A DNA stretch of 64,000 nucleotides from Vibrio neonatus (lineage in GTDB: Bacteria; Pseudomonadota; Gammaproteobacteria; Enterobacterales; Vibrionaceae). The position numbers and the translations under genes are program-made. The stretch lies in NCBI RefSeq assembly GCF_024346975.1, contig NZ_AP024885.1, forward strand, positions 1,922,001-1,986,000, given 5' to 3'. Numbering within the stretch: position 1 is the first letter of the stretch; every line of letters starts with the position of its first letter. This document shows positions 48,067-58,817 of this stretch, one piece after another. Under the pieces are notes generated by a model, which made no database searches, was not told the origin of the DNA, and was given only the letters and a program-made list of their open reading frames with translations.

Positions 48067-49290
48067 CTAAGATTGCCACTCATAGTCAAGAGTTTGCGGC
48101 TCTTCTTCTGCCACTGGAGTTGCAGGTGCGCTCTCCGTTGTCGCGGGCGTTGTTACAGGCACTGAAACTGCAGTCGACGGCTGTGTTGCGGTATCTGTAT
48201 TGCTGTCAGCTTGCACTGGCGCAACGGCTTGCGCTTTTTCTGTCGCAGGTGCAGTTGGAGCAGTAGGAACAGGCTTAGCCGCTTTGTTCACTTTATTGCT
48301 TCTGAGTAATTGACGTTCAAAGTCGGCTTTATCGGTAATTAAGTTAACTTGAAAATCAACGTCATCACCCACTACATGACTCAGCTCTACCGAAGCAACA
48401 CTTGGTAAACTCTCTAGCATACGTTCAATGCTGAAAAACGAGAACGCGTCATTTACGCCAGAGAACTTAACATCAATTGATGAAGCCACTTCACCGCTGC
48501 TTTTGGTTGCGCTTTTGTTCGCGTAGTAACGACCTAGTTCTGCCACCAAAGCTTCTGTCACTTGTTTATTTGTTCCTGAAGCCTCGCCAGAAACCGGAGA
48601 CAATGCACTATCGTCGATAAACTGGGGTTTATCATCGTAGAGTGTCCAGCGCAGACGCTGCTGATGACCATTACGGGCAATTCGAGCCACTACGACGGCA
48701 TCAACATTATAGCGACGACTGCTATTAGAGATTTGCTTGGTAAAGCCACCCCATAGTTCTGTCGGCTTGATGCTAGTGACATCATCGATATCGCCAACTG
48801 GGACAATAATCGGAAGCCCTTTTTGACCTGCCACATATCTTAGGTTCGCGACAGAGGTTCGCTCTGACTGCTCCCAGCTAATGGTTCTATCATAGCCATT
48901 GTCTTCTACAACCCAAACCAACAAACGGGCGCGCTCTTCCGGCCAATAAGGTAAATTTGCCTGAGCTAATAAAGATTGGATCTGTTTTGAGTTAAAAGAC
49001 ATTTTTAAGATAGGTTGATCATTTCTTTGAGATGACATGATCGTCGACAAAAAGCGGCTACTTTGAGTAATGGCTTTTTGCACAACTGGATTATCTAAAG
49101 AGGCAGAATCACCCGTTGCTCGTACAATAACTTCTCGCATACCTTCACGGCGCGCTAACTCTTCACCGCTGTGTTTGGCGCCTTCTTGCTGTTCAAAAAC
49201 GACAGCCTCAGTATCAAACACATTCACTTTTGTAACCGCAAGCGCAGAAAAAGAGGTTAATGTTGCTAGCAAACAAGCTAATAATCGCAT
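48067..49290 (-). CDS. DUF2066 periplasmic protein
   Basis: 407 aa with a signal peptide (MRLLACLLATLTSFSALAV). The middle part (about residues 25-330), with RREGMREVIVRATGD and YWPEERARLLVWVVEDNG, matches DUF2066, found between the purMN/upp region and other genes in vibrios. The last 80 residues are a low-complexity Pro/Ala/Thr tail. The function is not known to me. Confidence 0.8.
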   Translation of the reverse strand: MRLLACLLATLTSFSALAVTKVNVFDTEAVVFEQQEGAKHSGEELARREGMREVIVRATGDSASLDNPVVQKAITQSSRFLSTIMSSQRNDQPILKMSFNSKQIQSLLAQANLPYWPEERARLLVWVVEDNGYDRTISWEQSERTSVANLRYVAGQKGLPIIVPVGDIDDVTSIKPTELWGGFTKQISNSSRRYNVDAVVVARIARNGHQQRLRWTLYDDKPQFIDDSALSPVSGEASGTNKQVTEALVAELGRYYANKSATKSSGEVASSIDVKFSGVNDAFSFFSIERMLESLPSVASVELSHVVGDDVDFQVNLITDKADFERQLLRSNKVNKAAKPVPTAPTAPATEKAQAVAPVQADSNTDTATQPSTAVSVPVTTPATTESAPATPVAEEEPQTLDYEWQS

Positions 49291-49395
49291 AAATAACTCA
49301 GTAATATTAATTAGTTAGAAAAGAATAAGCGAAGATACTAAAACCAACAAGTAGAGCCTGTTTAAAAGTGCCCTACTGTGTGGTTTTATTTAGCG

Positions 49396-50022
49396 TTACT
49401 TAGTACCAAAAATCTTGTCACCCGCATCGCCAAGACCCGGAACAATGTAGCCTTTGTCGTTTAGGCATTCGTCGATAGCTGCAGTGAATAGCTCGATATC
49501 TGGGTGAGCTTTTTCTAGCGCTTCGATACCTTCAGGAGCGGCAACCAAAACCAGTGCTTTAATAACTTTACAGCCTTTCTCTTTCAATAGATCAATGGTC
49601 GCAATCATAGACCCGCCAGTTGCTAGCATTGGGTCAACAACTAGAGCGATACGTTGATCGATGCATGATGCCAACTTATTAAAATACGGTACAGGTTCTA
49701 ATGTTTCTTCGTCACGGTAGATACCCACAACACTGATTTTAGCACTCGGCATGTGTTCCAATACGCCGTCCATCATGCCAAGACCTGCACGTAAGATTGG
49801 CACTACGGTTACTTTTTTGCCTTTAATTTGGTCAACTTCAACCGAACCATCCCATCCTTCGATAGTGACACGTTCTGTTTCAAAATCAGCGGTTGCTTCA
49901 TAAGTTAGTAGGCTACCCACTTCAGTTGCTAACTCTCTAAAACGCTTAGTGCTAATGTTGCCTTCGCGCATTAAACCAAGTTTATGCTTTACAAGTGGAT
50001 GTTTTACCTCAACAACTCTCAT
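49396..50022 (-). CDS. upp: Uracil phosphoribosyltransferase
   Basis: Salvages uracil to UMP with PRPP. The PRPP-binding loop [11 protein letters not shown] and C-terminal [13 protein letters not shown] are diagnostic. ATG 50022 ([16 protein letters not shown], 208 aa) equals the E. coli length and has GGAG seven nt upstream; the in-frame start at 50034 is less likely. It is divergent from purM, as in E. coli. Confidence 0.97.
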   Translation of the reverse strand: MRVVEVKHPLVKHKLGLMREGNISTKRFRELATEVGSLLTYEATADFETERVTIEGWDGSVEVDQIKGKKVTVVPILRAGLGMMDGVLEHMPSAKISVVGIYRDEETLEPVPYFNKLASCIDQRIALVVDPMLATGGSMIATIDLLKEKGCKVIKALVLVAAPEGIEALEKAHPDIELFTAAIDECLNDKGYIVPGLGDAGDKIFGTK

Positions 50023-50227
50023 ATCTTTCTCCAATCTGAATTCAATAAACCTCCGAATTATATACCCAAACTATGCTAACTTACGAGCTACATAGGTATT
50101 AGTGGGCAATTAATTCAAGATTGCGAGCGCAATCTGTTAATTGCTTCAATCTACCTATCTTATTCGGTTTTTGTGGTTATTTTTCTCTCACATAAAGGGG
50201 ATAAATCAATAACAAACGTAAATAACC

Positions 50228-50243
50228 GCGCAAACGTTTGCTA
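50228..50243. promoter_or_regulatory. PurR box upstream of purMN
   Basis: GCGCAAACGTTTGCTA is very close to the PurR consensus ACGCAAACGTTTTCGT and lies 70 bp before the purM start, so purMN should be repressed by PurR with purine corepressor. It may also influence upp on the other strand. Confidence 0.85.
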
Positions 50244-50313
50244 TTGTCGATTATCCCTTGTTAGAATAGCGCCGATTTTTCTTCCCTAACTTTATCTAAA
50301 CGAGGAATTTCCC

Positions 50314-51354
50314 GTGAGTAGTAACAAGGCTTCTCTTAGCTACAAAGATGCTGGTGTAGACATTGACGCTGGCAACGCACTGGTTGACAAAATTAAAGGT
50401 GCTGTAAAGCGCACACGTCGTCCAGAGGTCATGGGTGGCATTGGTGGCTTTGGTGCATTATGCGAATTGCCAACCAAATATAAGCAACCGGTACTGGTTT
50501 CGGGTACAGACGGCGTTGGTACTAAACTGCGTCTTGCACTAGACATGAAAAAACACGACACCATAGGTGTTGATTTAGTGGCTATGTGTGTAAATGACCT
50601 TATTGTTCAAGGTGCTGAACCTCTATTTTTCTTAGATTACTATGCAACAGGGAAGCTTGACATAGATACAGCCGCTGACGTTGTTGCGGGTATCGCTGAA
50701 GGTTGTGTGCAATCTGGTTGTTCACTAATCGGTGGCGAAACAGCAGAAATGCCGGGCATGTATGAAGGCGACGATTACGATGTTGCTGGCTTCTGTGTAG
50801 GTGTTGTTGAAAAAGAAGACATCATTGATGGCACTAAAGTCGCTGCTGGTGATGCACTTATCGCTGTAGGTTCAAGTGGCCCACACTCAAACGGCTACTC
50901 ACTAGTTCGTAAAATCCTTGAAGTGTCTAAAGCGGATCTAAACCAAGATCTAGAAGGCAAACCTCTAGGCGAACACCTACTAGAACCAACAAAAATCTAC
51001 ATCAAATCAGCACTTAAAATGATTGAGAAGCACGATATCCATGCTATCTCTCATATTACTGGTGGCGGTTTCTGGGAAAACATCCCACGCGTTCTACCTG
51101 AAGGCACTAAAGCAGTTATCGATGGTAACAGCTGGAACTGGCCAACTATCTTCAACTGGCTACAAGAAAACGGCAACGTTGACACTCGCGAAATGTATCG
51201 TACATTTAACTGTGGTGTTGGCCTAATCGTTGCTTTGCCTCAAGATCAAGCTGAGCAAGCTGTTGAACTTCTTAAAGAAGAAGGTGAAAACGCTTGGGTT
51301 ATTGGTCAAATTGCACAAGCAAATGGCGAAGAAGAGCAAGTAGAGATCAAATAA
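50314..51354 (+). CDS. purM: Phosphoribosylformylglycinamidine cyclo-ligase
   Basis: AIR synthetase, fifth step of purine synthesis. The family motifs [13 protein letters not shown] at the start, GTDGVGTKL (about residue 70) and [11 protein letters not shown] are present. 346 aa, full length. It is annotated from the GTG at 50314 with GAGGAATTT upstream. purN starts two nt after the stop. Confidence 0.97.
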   Translation: MSSNKASLSYKDAGVDIDAGNALVDKIKGAVKRTRRPEVMGGIGGFGALCELPTKYKQPVLVSGTDGVGTKLRLALDMKKHDTIGVDLVAMCVNDLIVQGAEPLFFLDYYATGKLDIDTAADVVAGIAEGCVQSGCSLIGGETAEMPGMYEGDDYDVAGFCVGVVEKEDIIDGTKVAAGDALIAVGSSGPHSNGYSLVRKILEVSKADLNQDLEGKPLGEHLLEPTKIYIKSALKMIEKHDIHAISHITGGGFWENIPRVLPEGTKAVIDGNSWNWPTIFNWLQENGNVDTREMYRTFNCGVGLIVALPQDQAEQAVELLKEEGENAWVIGQIAQANGEEEQVEIK

Positions 51355-51356
51355 TA

Positions 51357-51956
51357 ATGACTAAAATTGTCGTCTTAATTTCAGGGAATGGAAGTAATTT
51401 ACAAGCTATCATTGATGCTTGTATTAAGGGCGACATTGACGGTCAAGTCAGTGCGGTTATCAGTAACCGCGCTGATGCATTTGGTTTACAGCGAGCACAG
51501 AAAGCCAATATCCCTACCCATGTAAAATCGCACACCGACTTCTCCGACCGAGAATCCTTTGATCAAGCGGTGATGAGCATTATTGATGACTATCAGCCAG
51601 ATATCATAGTGCTAGCAGGTTACATGCGTATTCTTACCGACGGTTTTGTGAATCATTACCTAGGTAAAATGATCAACATCCACCCTTCTTTATTGCCTAA
51701 ATATCCAGGTTTACACACCCACCAGCGCGCGATTGAAGCTGGAGACAATGAACACGGCAGTAGCGTACACTTTGTCACACCAGAGCTAGATAGCGGCCCT
51801 ATCATAGAGCAAGCGAAAGTTGTGATTGAAGCGCACGATTGTCCGCAATCACTATTGGCTAAAGTGCAAAAAGCAGAGCATATTCTTTACCCTAAAGTGG
51901 TGCAAGATATCATTGCAGGTCGCGTAGTTTGGCAAGGTATGAAGCAAAAGGCTTAA
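51357..51956 (+). CDS. purN: Phosphoribosylglycinamide formyltransferase
   Basis: Transfers a formyl group from 10-formyl-THF to GAR. The start MTKIVVLISGNGSNLQA and the motif INIHPSLLPKYPGLHTHQRA with its catalytic Asn-His are clear, as is HFVTPELDSGPII. ATG 51357 gives 199 aa and follows the purM stop by two nt; the frame is also open upstream inside purM, which I reject. Confidence 0.96.
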   Translation: MTKIVVLISGNGSNLQAIIDACIKGDIDGQVSAVISNRADAFGLQRAQKANIPTHVKSHTDFSDRESFDQAVMSIIDDYQPDIIVLAGYMRILTDGFVNHYLGKMINIHPSLLPKYPGLHTHQRAIEAGDNEHGSSVHFVTPELDSGPIIEQAKVVIEAHDCPQSLLAKVQKAEHILYPKVVQDIIAGRVVWQGMKQKA

Positions 51957-52141
51957 TCAAAGCCACGGCACAAAGCGCCTTTATTCGCCTTATTAATATT
52001 CAATCTTCGAGTATTTTGCTCACTTCATTTTTAATCGAACGATCACAGATAAAAAATATTCCCTACTTTGTCTCTCTATTGCATATGGTAGAGAATTTAT
52101 CATCAGCATAAAATCTTGGTTTTCATCTGACTGGGGTTGAT

Positions 52142-53254
52142 ATGCGCACGCAATGGCTGATGCTTGTTTTTGTCTTTATTACACTAGGAGCTCACGCAGC
52201 ACCTTCATCTGTAAATCAAGAAAGTCCCTATATCATCAATGGTGTTAATGCCAGTGTGACTAGCTACCCCTCTTTTGTGAGCCTCTATTACAATCCACCG
52301 GAATCAACAGACCGTTATTACTCCTATTGTGGTGGCGTATTGATTGCTCCGCAGTATGTACTCACCGCCGCTCATTGCATTTACAACAACCACTTAGCTC
52401 AACTGTACACCTCGGTGGTGTTTTTAGCGCAAGATGAACTCATCAACCATCCAACTATTGCTGGCTTTAGTCGACGCGTTTCCGATATTTACTATCGAAA
52501 TGACTACAACGATGACCTCAGTGCCAGAATGCCCAATGATATTGCAATACTGAAATTAAATGCCCCAAGACAAGTAGGTGAAGCCGTAGATTGGGCGATG
52601 GATGAATCTTATCGACACGATAGCAATGCGCAATTTACAGCGGTAGGCCATGGTACAACCAACGATGACAATTTAGGTAACCATGCACTGCAAAAGGTTG
52701 GGCTTACCTTAGTCGATAATGAAAAATGTCGACAAGAATTTGGCGATGGCATTACCCAATCGCACTTATGTTTTGATGGCGAATACAACCCTGTCACCCA
52801 ATTAAAAAATTCCACCTGTAATGGTGACTCAGGTGGCCCGCTGTATTGGACGCACAATGGCCGCAATATCCTAGTTGGCATAACCAGTTTTGGTCCAACT
52901 GTCTGTGGCACGCCTTTGCGTAGCCTCACCTCGGTATTTACTGAAGTCGCCGATTATAACTTCTGGATTACTGATGTGCTCAACAACCAAATTGACCCAG
53001 AGATCACCACTCACCTACGCATTAGCGAGGAAAATCGACAATCTGGCATTGTTGAAACGGTAAATCATAACGTTGAGACGGTGACTGTTGAGGAGAAAGA
53101 ACCAACGCATATTAGTGAGCCAGTAACGGTGGATTCAAGCAGTAATTCAAAAAGAAGTGGCGGTACGATGGGAATGTGGTGCTTGTTGCTAATGGGGTTG
53201 TTGGTTGCTCAACGAAGAGCAACCAATAATATCAGCTCTAAAGCGCTTCAGTAG
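52142..53254 (+). CDS. Secreted trypsin-like serine protease with GlyGly-CTERM tail
   Basis: 370 aa. The signal peptide ends near residue 20 (GAHAA). The S1 triad is visible: H78 in LTAAHC, D133 in PNDIAILKLN and S230 in CNGDSGGP. Residues 290-335 form a Glu/Thr-rich linker and the end is SKRSGGTMGMWCLLLMGLLV then QRR: a GlyGly (340-341), a membrane helix and arginines. This matches the GlyGly-CTERM sorting signal, which is cut by rhombosortase after type II secretion. Its 3' end overlaps the convergent yafJ by 17 nt. Confidence 0.9.
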   Translation: MRTQWLMLVFVFITLGAHAAPSSVNQESPYIINGVNASVTSYPSFVSLYYNPPESTDRYYSYCGGVLIAPQYVLTAAHCIYNNHLAQLYTSVVFLAQDELINHPTIAGFSRRVSDIYYRNDYNDDLSARMPNDIAILKLNAPRQVGEAVDWAMDESYRHDSNAQFTAVGHGTTNDDNLGNHALQKVGLTLVDNEKCRQEFGDGITQSHLCFDGEYNPVTQLKNSTCNGDSGGPLYWTHNGRNILVGITSFGPTVCGTPLRSLTSVFTEVADYNFWITDVLNNQIDPEITTHLRISEENRQSGIVETVNHNVETVTVEEKEPTHISEPVTVDSSSNSKRSGGTMGMWCLLLMGLLVAQRRATNNISSKALQ

Positions 53255-54080
53255 GTGCTTGACTACGCGGTTTTGCTTCTGCATGGGCAACATCAGATAA
53301 AGCCTGCACATTGCTGTCAATCACTTCACCGAACTGAAATAAGGTAAATTCACCCGGCTTAAGTCGGTGCCATACCTCATCTTGTGTCAGCGGTTGTGTG
53401 GCGATAACGGAAACAACATCGTTGGGTGTTGTTTCTTCTTGGAAGTTAATCGTCACATCTTCATCAATCAACCTTGCCTTGCCAAACGGGGCTCGGCGAG
53501 TAATGTAATAAAGGTGGTTGGTACAGTAAGCAAGTACGTACTCACCATCTGAAAGCAGCATATTAAATACGCCCATCTTTCTTAATTCATCACATTTCTC
53601 AACTAAAAATAGGAATACTTCTTTCATATCTTTAGGCGGATGAGGGTAACGAGCTTCTAAGTTATCCAAGATCCAACAAAACGCTTTTTCACTGTCGGTT
53701 TCCCCTACAGAGCGATGGCGAGATATCGGTAGATCTTGATAGCCTGTCAGTTGACCATTGTGTGCAAAGGTCCAATAACGTCCCCACAATTCACGAGTGA
53801 ACGGGTGGGTATTTTCTAGATTGACCCCGCCACGATTCGCTTGCCTAATATGACTAATAACAGCACGACTCTTGATAGGATAGCTTTGGACCAATTCTGC
53901 AATTTTTGAATCACAGCTTGGATTAGGATCTTTAAAGGTGCGAAACCCTTTCCCTTCATAAAAGGTAATCCCCCAGCCATCTCTATGCGGGCCAGTATTG
54001 CCGCCGCGTTGAATCAGGCCAGTAAAGCTAAAACAGATATCTGTTGGCACATTAGCGCTCATGCCAAGCAGTTCACACAT
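53238..54080 (-). CDS. Class II glutamine amidotransferase-like protein YafJ
   Basis: 280 aa. Cys2 after the initiator Met (MCELLGMSANVPTD) is the Ntn nucleophile; RGGNTGPHRDGWGITFYEGKGF and HIRQANRGG are typical. There is no synthetase domain, so the acceptor of the ammonia is unknown; YafJ is often regarded as a putative amidase. It lies downstream of gmhA on the same strand, 35 nt away. Confidence 0.9.
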   Translation of the reverse strand: MCELLGMSANVPTDICFSFTGLIQRGGNTGPHRDGWGITFYEGKGFRTFKDPNPSCDSKIAELVQSYPIKSRAVISHIRQANRGGVNLENTHPFTRELWGRYWTFAHNGQLTGYQDLPISRHRSVGETDSEKAFCWILDNLEARYPHPPKDMKEVFLFLVEKCDELRKMGVFNMLLSDGEYVLAYCTNHLYYITRRAPFGKARLIDEDVTINFQEETTPNDVVSVIATQPLTQDEVWHRLKPGEFTLFQFGEVIDSNVQALSDVAHAEAKPRSQAPTEAL

Positions 54081-54115
54081 ATAAATCTCCTACTAAGGTT
54101 TTCGTTGTATTCTTA

Positions 54116-54694
54116 TTAAGCTTCCATCTCTTTTTCGATTAATTGAATAATGATATGGATAATCTTGATGTGGATTTCTTGAATACGATCCGCATACCCA
54201 AAATGTGGTACGCGTACTTCTACATCCGCAACACCTGCCATTTTACCACCATCTTTACCGGTTAAGGCGATAGTTTTCATGCCTTTTTCTTTGGCAGCTT
54301 CAATAGCTTTTAAAATGTTGCCAGAATTACCTGAAGTAGATAGACCAAACAGTACATCACCTTTTTGACCCACGGCTTCTACATAACGAGAAAAAACAAA
54401 GTCATAGCCAAAATCGTTGCTCACACATGATAGGTGGCTTGGGTCTGAGATAGCGATGCCAGGATAACCTGGGCGGTTTTCACGATAGCGACCTGTAAGC
54501 TCTTCGGCAAAGTGCATAGCATCACAGTGAGAGCCACCGTTACCACAAGATAAAACTTTACCACCTTGCTTGAATGAGTCGGCAATCGTTTTAGCGGCCA
54601 ATTCTATCTGTGCAATGTTGTTGTCATCGGATAAAAATGCCTGCAAGACAGTCGCTGCTTCCGATAGCTCACTCTTGATAAGGTCTTGGTACAT
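54116..54694 (-). CDS. gmhA: Phosphoheptose isomerase
   Basis: Converts sedoheptulose-7-P to D-glycero-D-manno-heptose-7-P for the LPS core. The SIS domain holds [22 protein letters not shown] and the glycine-rich [11 protein letters not shown]. 192 aa, matching GmhA/LpcA. The yafJ-gmhA/fadE cluster has the same members as E. coli. It is divergent from fadE. Confidence 0.96.
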   Translation of the reverse strand: MYQDLIKSELSEAATVLQAFLSDDNNIAQIELAAKTIADSFKQGGKVLSCGNGGSHCDAMHFAEELTGRYRENRPGYPGIAISDPSHLSCVSNDFGYDFVFSRYVEAVGQKGDVLFGLSTSGNSGNILKAIEAAKEKGMKTIALTGKDGGKMAGVADVEVRVPHFGYADRIQEIHIKIIHIIIQLIEKEMEA

Positions 54695-54997
54695 AGCCGA
54701 TCTCTCCTAAAATTATATGCTATTGCTGTAGCCTCGAATGTAACAAGAAAAGTTTAGCAGTGTCGAGGGGCATGTCGTTAGATTTCTAACTCAATTGTTT
54801 CATTGTCTACTATTGCGCCAGCTTTTCCTCCTGCCACGTGCAAACGACTCAACTCACAAAAAAACCACACTCACTCTTTACAAAATTTTAACATTTGCGA
54901 TACTAAAATAACTGGTTCGACCTCTTACCATTGCTACATCAATGCAGTGATTGGATTTTAGGTTGTGATAAACGTGGTTAATGGAGAGACCTTTTAC
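54695..54997. other. gmhA/fadE divergent intergenic region
   Basis: No gene seen in these 303 bp. They carry the FadR-like box (54910-54926) and presumably promoters for both genes. A weak TATAAT-like element is not clear. Confidence 0.6.
54910..54926. promoter_or_regulatory. FadR operator upstream of fadE
   Basis: AACTGGTTCGACCTCTT matches the FadR consensus ANCTGGTCNGACNTGTT at all but two fixed positions. It lies 71 bp before the fadE start, the expected place for repression in the absence of long-chain acyl-CoA. Confidence 0.75.
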
Positions 54998-57448
54998 ATG
55001 GATATACTTTTTGCTCTACTCACACTGTTTGTGGTTTCTGGCATTTGCCTTTATCACCGTAAATCACTGTTTATTGGGTTTATCAGTAACGCAATAGCAC
55101 TGCTGCTGTGCTCGTTTATCGCTGGAGTCTCTTTCATTGCTTGGCTCATCTTGTTGGCAGTCACTGCATTTATGTTATTTGACCAATGGCGTCAAAAAAC
55201 CGTCACCAAAAAACTGCTCAAAGCATTTAAAAGCGTACTTCCTCCTATGTCTCAAACAGAAAAAGAAGCCCTTGATGCAGGCACAACGTGGTGGGAAGCC
55301 GAATTATTTCAAGGCAAACCCAACTGGCAATTTTTAAAAGACATTCCTAAATCTGAACTCAGTGAAGAAGAAAAAGCCTTTCTCGATGGCCCAGTAAATG
55401 AACTGTGCGCCATGATTAATGATTATGAAATCACTCACCAACAAGCGGATATGCCCGCTGAGATTTGGCAGTACTTAAAAGACAACAAATTCTTTGCCAT
55501 GATCATTAAAAAACAATACGGCGGCTTGCAGTTTTCCGCTTACGCGCAAGCCCTTGTTCTACAAAGATTGGCTGGCTCATCAATCGTAGTTGCCTCAACA
55601 GTAGGCGTACCTAACTCGCTTGGGCCGGGCGAGCTTTTGCAAATGTATGGCACAGAAGAACAGCGCGACCATTACCTTCCAAGGTTGGCGAACGGTCAAG
55701 AGATCCCCTGCTTTGCGTTAACCAGTCCAGAAGCAGGCTCTGATGCTGGCGCTATCCCTGATTTTGGTGTGGTCTGTAAAGGAAAATGGCAAGGCAAAGA
55801 TGTACTGGGTATGCGTTTAACGTGGAACAAACGCTACATCACCCTCGCCCCTGTCGCCACGGTATTAGGCTTAGCCTTTAAACTGAGAGATCCTGATGGA
55901 CTGCTGGGCGATAAAGAAGATCTGGGCATTACCTGTGCGCTTATTCCGACCCAATTAGACGGGGTTAAAATTGGTCGTCGTCACTTCCCTCTCAATATTC
56001 CCTTTCAAAATGGCCCTACCCAAGCCAAAGACTTATTCGTGCCTATTGATTTCATCATTGGCGGGCAAAAAATGGCTGGTCAAGGCTGGAAAATGTTGGT
56101 CGAGTGTCTGTCGGTTGGACGCGCTATTACCTTGCCATCAACCAATACTGGCGGCATCAAGATCAATGCGCTGGCCATTGGCGCTTATGCACGTATTCGT
56201 CGTCAATTTAAACAGCCTATTGGTCGAATGGAAGGCATTGAAGAGCCATTAGCACGCATCGCAGGCAGTGCTTATTTGCTTGAAGGAGCCAACCTGTTGA
56301 CTATGGGCGCGATTGATAACGGCGCTAAGCCTTCGGTTATCTCTGCCATTGTGAAATATCATTGTACGCATCTAGGGCAAAAAGCGGCGATTGATGCCAT
56401 GGATGTGGCGGGCGGTAAAGGGGTGATGTTAGGGCCATCTAACTTCTTAGGTCGTGCTTATCAGGGCGCACCTATCTCTATCACTGTAGAAGGCGCCAAT
56501 ATATTAACCCGCTCATTAATGATTTATGGACAAGGCGCAATACGCTGTCATCCATACGTTTTAAAAGAGATGGAAATCGCCCACTCAGATGCGCCAGACG
56601 CACTCGAAAAATTTGATAAGGCACTGTTTGGACATGTTGGCTTTGCCATGAGTAACCTATCGCGCAGCCTAGTGTTTGGGCTAACCGATGGTATCGGCTC
56701 CGACTCTCCCACTAAAGACGCCACTAAGCGCTACTATCAGCAGCTCAACCGTTACAGTGCTAACCTTGCCTTGTTATCGGATATTTCAATGGCATTTCTA
56801 GGGGGCTCACTCAAACGTAAGGAGCGTTTATCAGCGCGCCTTGCCGATATGCTAGGTCAGCTCTACCTATGCTCAGCCATGTTAAAACGCTTTGAGTTAG
56901 ACGGTAGCCCTAAAGAAGACCTTGCCCTTGTACATTGGTGTGCTCAAGACAGCCTATTTAAAATAGAGTCGGCTATGTATGACTTCTTAGTCAATTTCCC
57001 GGTGAAGTTTGTTGGCTTAAAACTGCGTGTATTGCTGATGCCACTGGGACGCGTACGCAAAGCCCCTTCCGATAAGCTCGATAGTGAGCTGGCTAAAATT
57101 TTGCAAACGCCAAGCGCAACCCGCAGCAGACTTGGGCGCAACCAATACCTTGAACCCTCGAAACACTGCGTGCATGGGCAATTAGAATTAGCCCTGACCG
57201 TGGTTCTGCAAGCTGAGCCTATTTTTGACAAAATCTGTCAGCAATTAGGCAAGCGTAAGCCTTTTACTCATTTAGACCAGATAGCGAAACAAGCGCTAGA
57301 AGCGAACATGATAAGCCAAGAAGAGGCCGAAATATTACAAGAAGCCGAGCTGCATAGACTGAAAACCATTAATGTTGATGATTTTGATCCTGCTCACCTA
57401 GCGGCAAAAAATAAACAGCCTCAGCAACAAACGGATACTGCTCATTAA
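54998..57448 (+). CDS. fadE: Acyl-CoA dehydrogenase FadE
   Basis: First step of fatty-acid beta-oxidation. N-terminal membrane helices (about residues 1-65) precede the FAD-binding acyl-CoA dehydrogenase core, with [11 protein letters not shown] and [12 protein letters not shown], and a long C-terminal part ending in a Gln-rich tail. ATG 54998 gives 816 aa, close to E. coli FadE (814); GGAGAG lies nine nt before it, whereas the upstream GTG at 54965 has none. It is FadR-controlled by the upstream box. Confidence 0.95.
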   Translation: MDILFALLTLFVVSGICLYHRKSLFIGFISNAIALLLCSFIAGVSFIAWLILLAVTAFMLFDQWRQKTVTKKLLKAFKSVLPPMSQTEKEALDAGTTWWEAELFQGKPNWQFLKDIPKSELSEEEKAFLDGPVNELCAMINDYEITHQQADMPAEIWQYLKDNKFFAMIIKKQYGGLQFSAYAQALVLQRLAGSSIVVASTVGVPNSLGPGELLQMYGTEEQRDHYLPRLANGQEIPCFALTSPEAGSDAGAIPDFGVVCKGKWQGKDVLGMRLTWNKRYITLAPVATVLGLAFKLRDPDGLLGDKEDLGITCALIPTQLDGVKIGRRHFPLNIPFQNGPTQAKDLFVPIDFIIGGQKMAGQGWKMLVECLSVGRAITLPSTNTGGIKINALAIGAYARIRRQFKQPIGRMEGIEEPLARIAGSAYLLEGANLLTMGAIDNGAKPSVISAIVKYHCTHLGQKAAIDAMDVAGGKGVMLGPSNFLGRAYQGAPISITVEGANILTRSLMIYGQGAIRCHPYVLKEMEIAHSDAPDALEKFDKALFGHVGFAMSNLSRSLVFGLTDGIGSDSPTKDATKRYYQQLNRYSANLALLSDISMAFLGGSLKRKERLSARLADMLGQLYLCSAMLKRFELDGSPKEDLALVHWCAQDSLFKIESAMYDFLVNFPVKFVGLKLRVLLMPLGRVRKAPSDKLDSELAKILQTPSATRSRLGRNQYLEPSKHCVHGQLELALTVVLQAEPIFDKICQQLGKRKPFTHLDQIAKQALEANMISQEEAEILQEAELHRLKTINVDDFDPAHLAAKNKQPQQQTDTAH

Positions 57449-57466
57449 GATTTAACCTCTAAAACA

Positions 57467-57494
57467 AAATAGCCCTGAATATTCAGGGCTATTT
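57467..57494. terminator. Palindromic hairpin after fadE
   Basis: AAATAGCCCTGAAT/ATTCAGGGCTATTT is a perfect 28-bp palindrome 18 nt after fadE and 60 nt after dnaQ on the other strand. T-runs are short but symmetric, so it may terminate both. Confidence 0.8.
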
Positions 57495-57553
57495 ACTGTC
57501 TATCGCATTTTAACTGTTGCCTGATGAATCAAGGCTAAGTCTTAGCAACTCAC

Positions 57554-58276
57554 TTACCAATTAGGCTCACCAGAGAGCAAGGTTAAACGCTCAGCGTGAG
57601 CGGCTAACTCTTCATCGCTGGCTTTAATCACGCGCAGTGGCGCACGGCCTGCTTCCACACGTTGAATAGTAGAACCTGCCGCCCCTTCAGCGTTACCGCC
57701 ACCAAACTGAATGGCTGTTTGACCACCGGTCATAAACAGGTAAACGTCGGCTAAGATCTCGGCATCGAGTAATGCGCCGTGCAATACACGAGCTGAAATA
57801 TCGATAGTGAAATGTTTTGCTAACGAGTCTAAGTTTTTACGCGCAGGCATATTTGGCAAGCGTTTTGCCATCGCCAAGGTATCGGTAATTTTACAGTAGT
57901 CTTGGGTCTTACCTACCGAAGCGCCAATTTTACTAAATTCATAGTCCATGAAGCCGACATCGAAGGGCGCGTTGTGCGCGACCAATTCAGCGCCGTCGAT
58001 AAACTCAAGAAACTCTTTATGAACGTCTTTGTATTCTGGCTTATCAAGTAAAAACTCATCGGTAATACCGTGTACTGCAATCGCATCCGGCTGTATTTCT
58101 CGATCAGGCTTAATATAAACATGAAAGTGATTACCCGTTAGCTTACGGTTCACTATCTCAACCGCACCAATCTCAATGATTCGGTGCCCAAGATAAGTTG
58201 GACCGCCTTCACGGTTCATACCGGTTGTTTCTGTATCGAGCACCACTATGCGGCGCGAATTGTTACTAGTATTCAT
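57554..58276 (-). CDS. dnaQ: DNA polymerase III epsilon subunit (proofreading exonuclease)
   Basis: 3'-5' exonuclease of the replicase core. Exonuclease motifs are [10 protein letters not shown] (residues 12 on), [14 protein letters not shown] and [14 protein letters not shown]. 240 aa, with the flexible C-terminus that binds the alpha subunit. It is divergent from rnhA, 58 nt apart, with overlapping promoters as in E. coli. Confidence 0.97.
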   Translation of the reverse strand: MNTSNNSRRIVVLDTETTGMNREGGPTYLGHRIIEIGAVEIVNRKLTGNHFHVYIKPDREIQPDAIAVHGITDEFLLDKPEYKDVHKEFLEFIDGAELVAHNAPFDVGFMDYEFSKIGASVGKTQDYCKITDTLAMAKRLPNMPARKNLDSLAKHFTIDISARVLHGALLDAEILADVYLFMTGGQTAIQFGGGNAEGAAGSTIQRVEAGRAPLRVIKASDEELAAHAERLTLLSGEPNW

Positions 58277-58334
58277 AAAATTAAAACTGTGTCAGACTAA
58301 AGGTAAGGCTGTTATTAGGCAATCATATCAAATC

Positions 58335-58799
58335 ATGAATAAACAAGTTGAGATTTTCACCGATGGCTCATGCTTAGGCAACCCAGGTCCCGGTGGCTAT
58401 GGCATCGTCATGCGTTACAAAGAACACGAGAAGCTGATTTCTAAAGGCTTCATTATGACCACCAACAACCGTATGGAAATGATGGCGGCAGTTGAGGGGC
58501 TAAAACTTCTTAAAGAGCCATGCAAAGTGGTGTTGACCACCGATAGCCAATACGTGCGCCAAGGAATCACCCAATGGATCCATGGCTGGAAAAAGCGCGA
58601 TTGGAAAACGTCCAATAAAAAACCGGTTAAAAATGCCGACCTTTGGCGGGCTCTCGATGCAGAAAGCCAGCGCCATGATGTGGATTGGAGATGGGTAAAA
58701 GGTCATGCAGGTCACAGAGAAAACGAAATCTGTGATGAAATTGCTCGCCAAGCGGCTGATACCCCGACCGATGAAGACACTGGCTATCAGCCATCTTGA
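58335..58799 (+). CDS. rnhA: Ribonuclease HI
   Basis: Degrades RNA in RNA-DNA hybrids. The catalytic DGS motif ([17 protein letters not shown]10), the [10 protein letters not shown] glutamate, TTDSQYV and the final HENEICD-type segment ([16 protein letters not shown]) are present. ATG 58335 gives 154 aa, E. coli length; the open frame upstream to 58248 runs across the dnaQ start and is not used. Confidence 0.96.
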   Translation: MNKQVEIFTDGSCLGNPGPGGYGIVMRYKEHEKLISKGFIMTTNNRMEMMAAVEGLKLLKEPCKVVLTTDSQYVRQGITQWIHGWKKRDWKTSNKKPVKNADLWRALDAESQRHDVDWRWVKGHAGHRENEICDEIARQAADTPTDEDTGYQPS

Positions 58800-58817
58800 A
58801 GCGACAAAAATTAAGAG

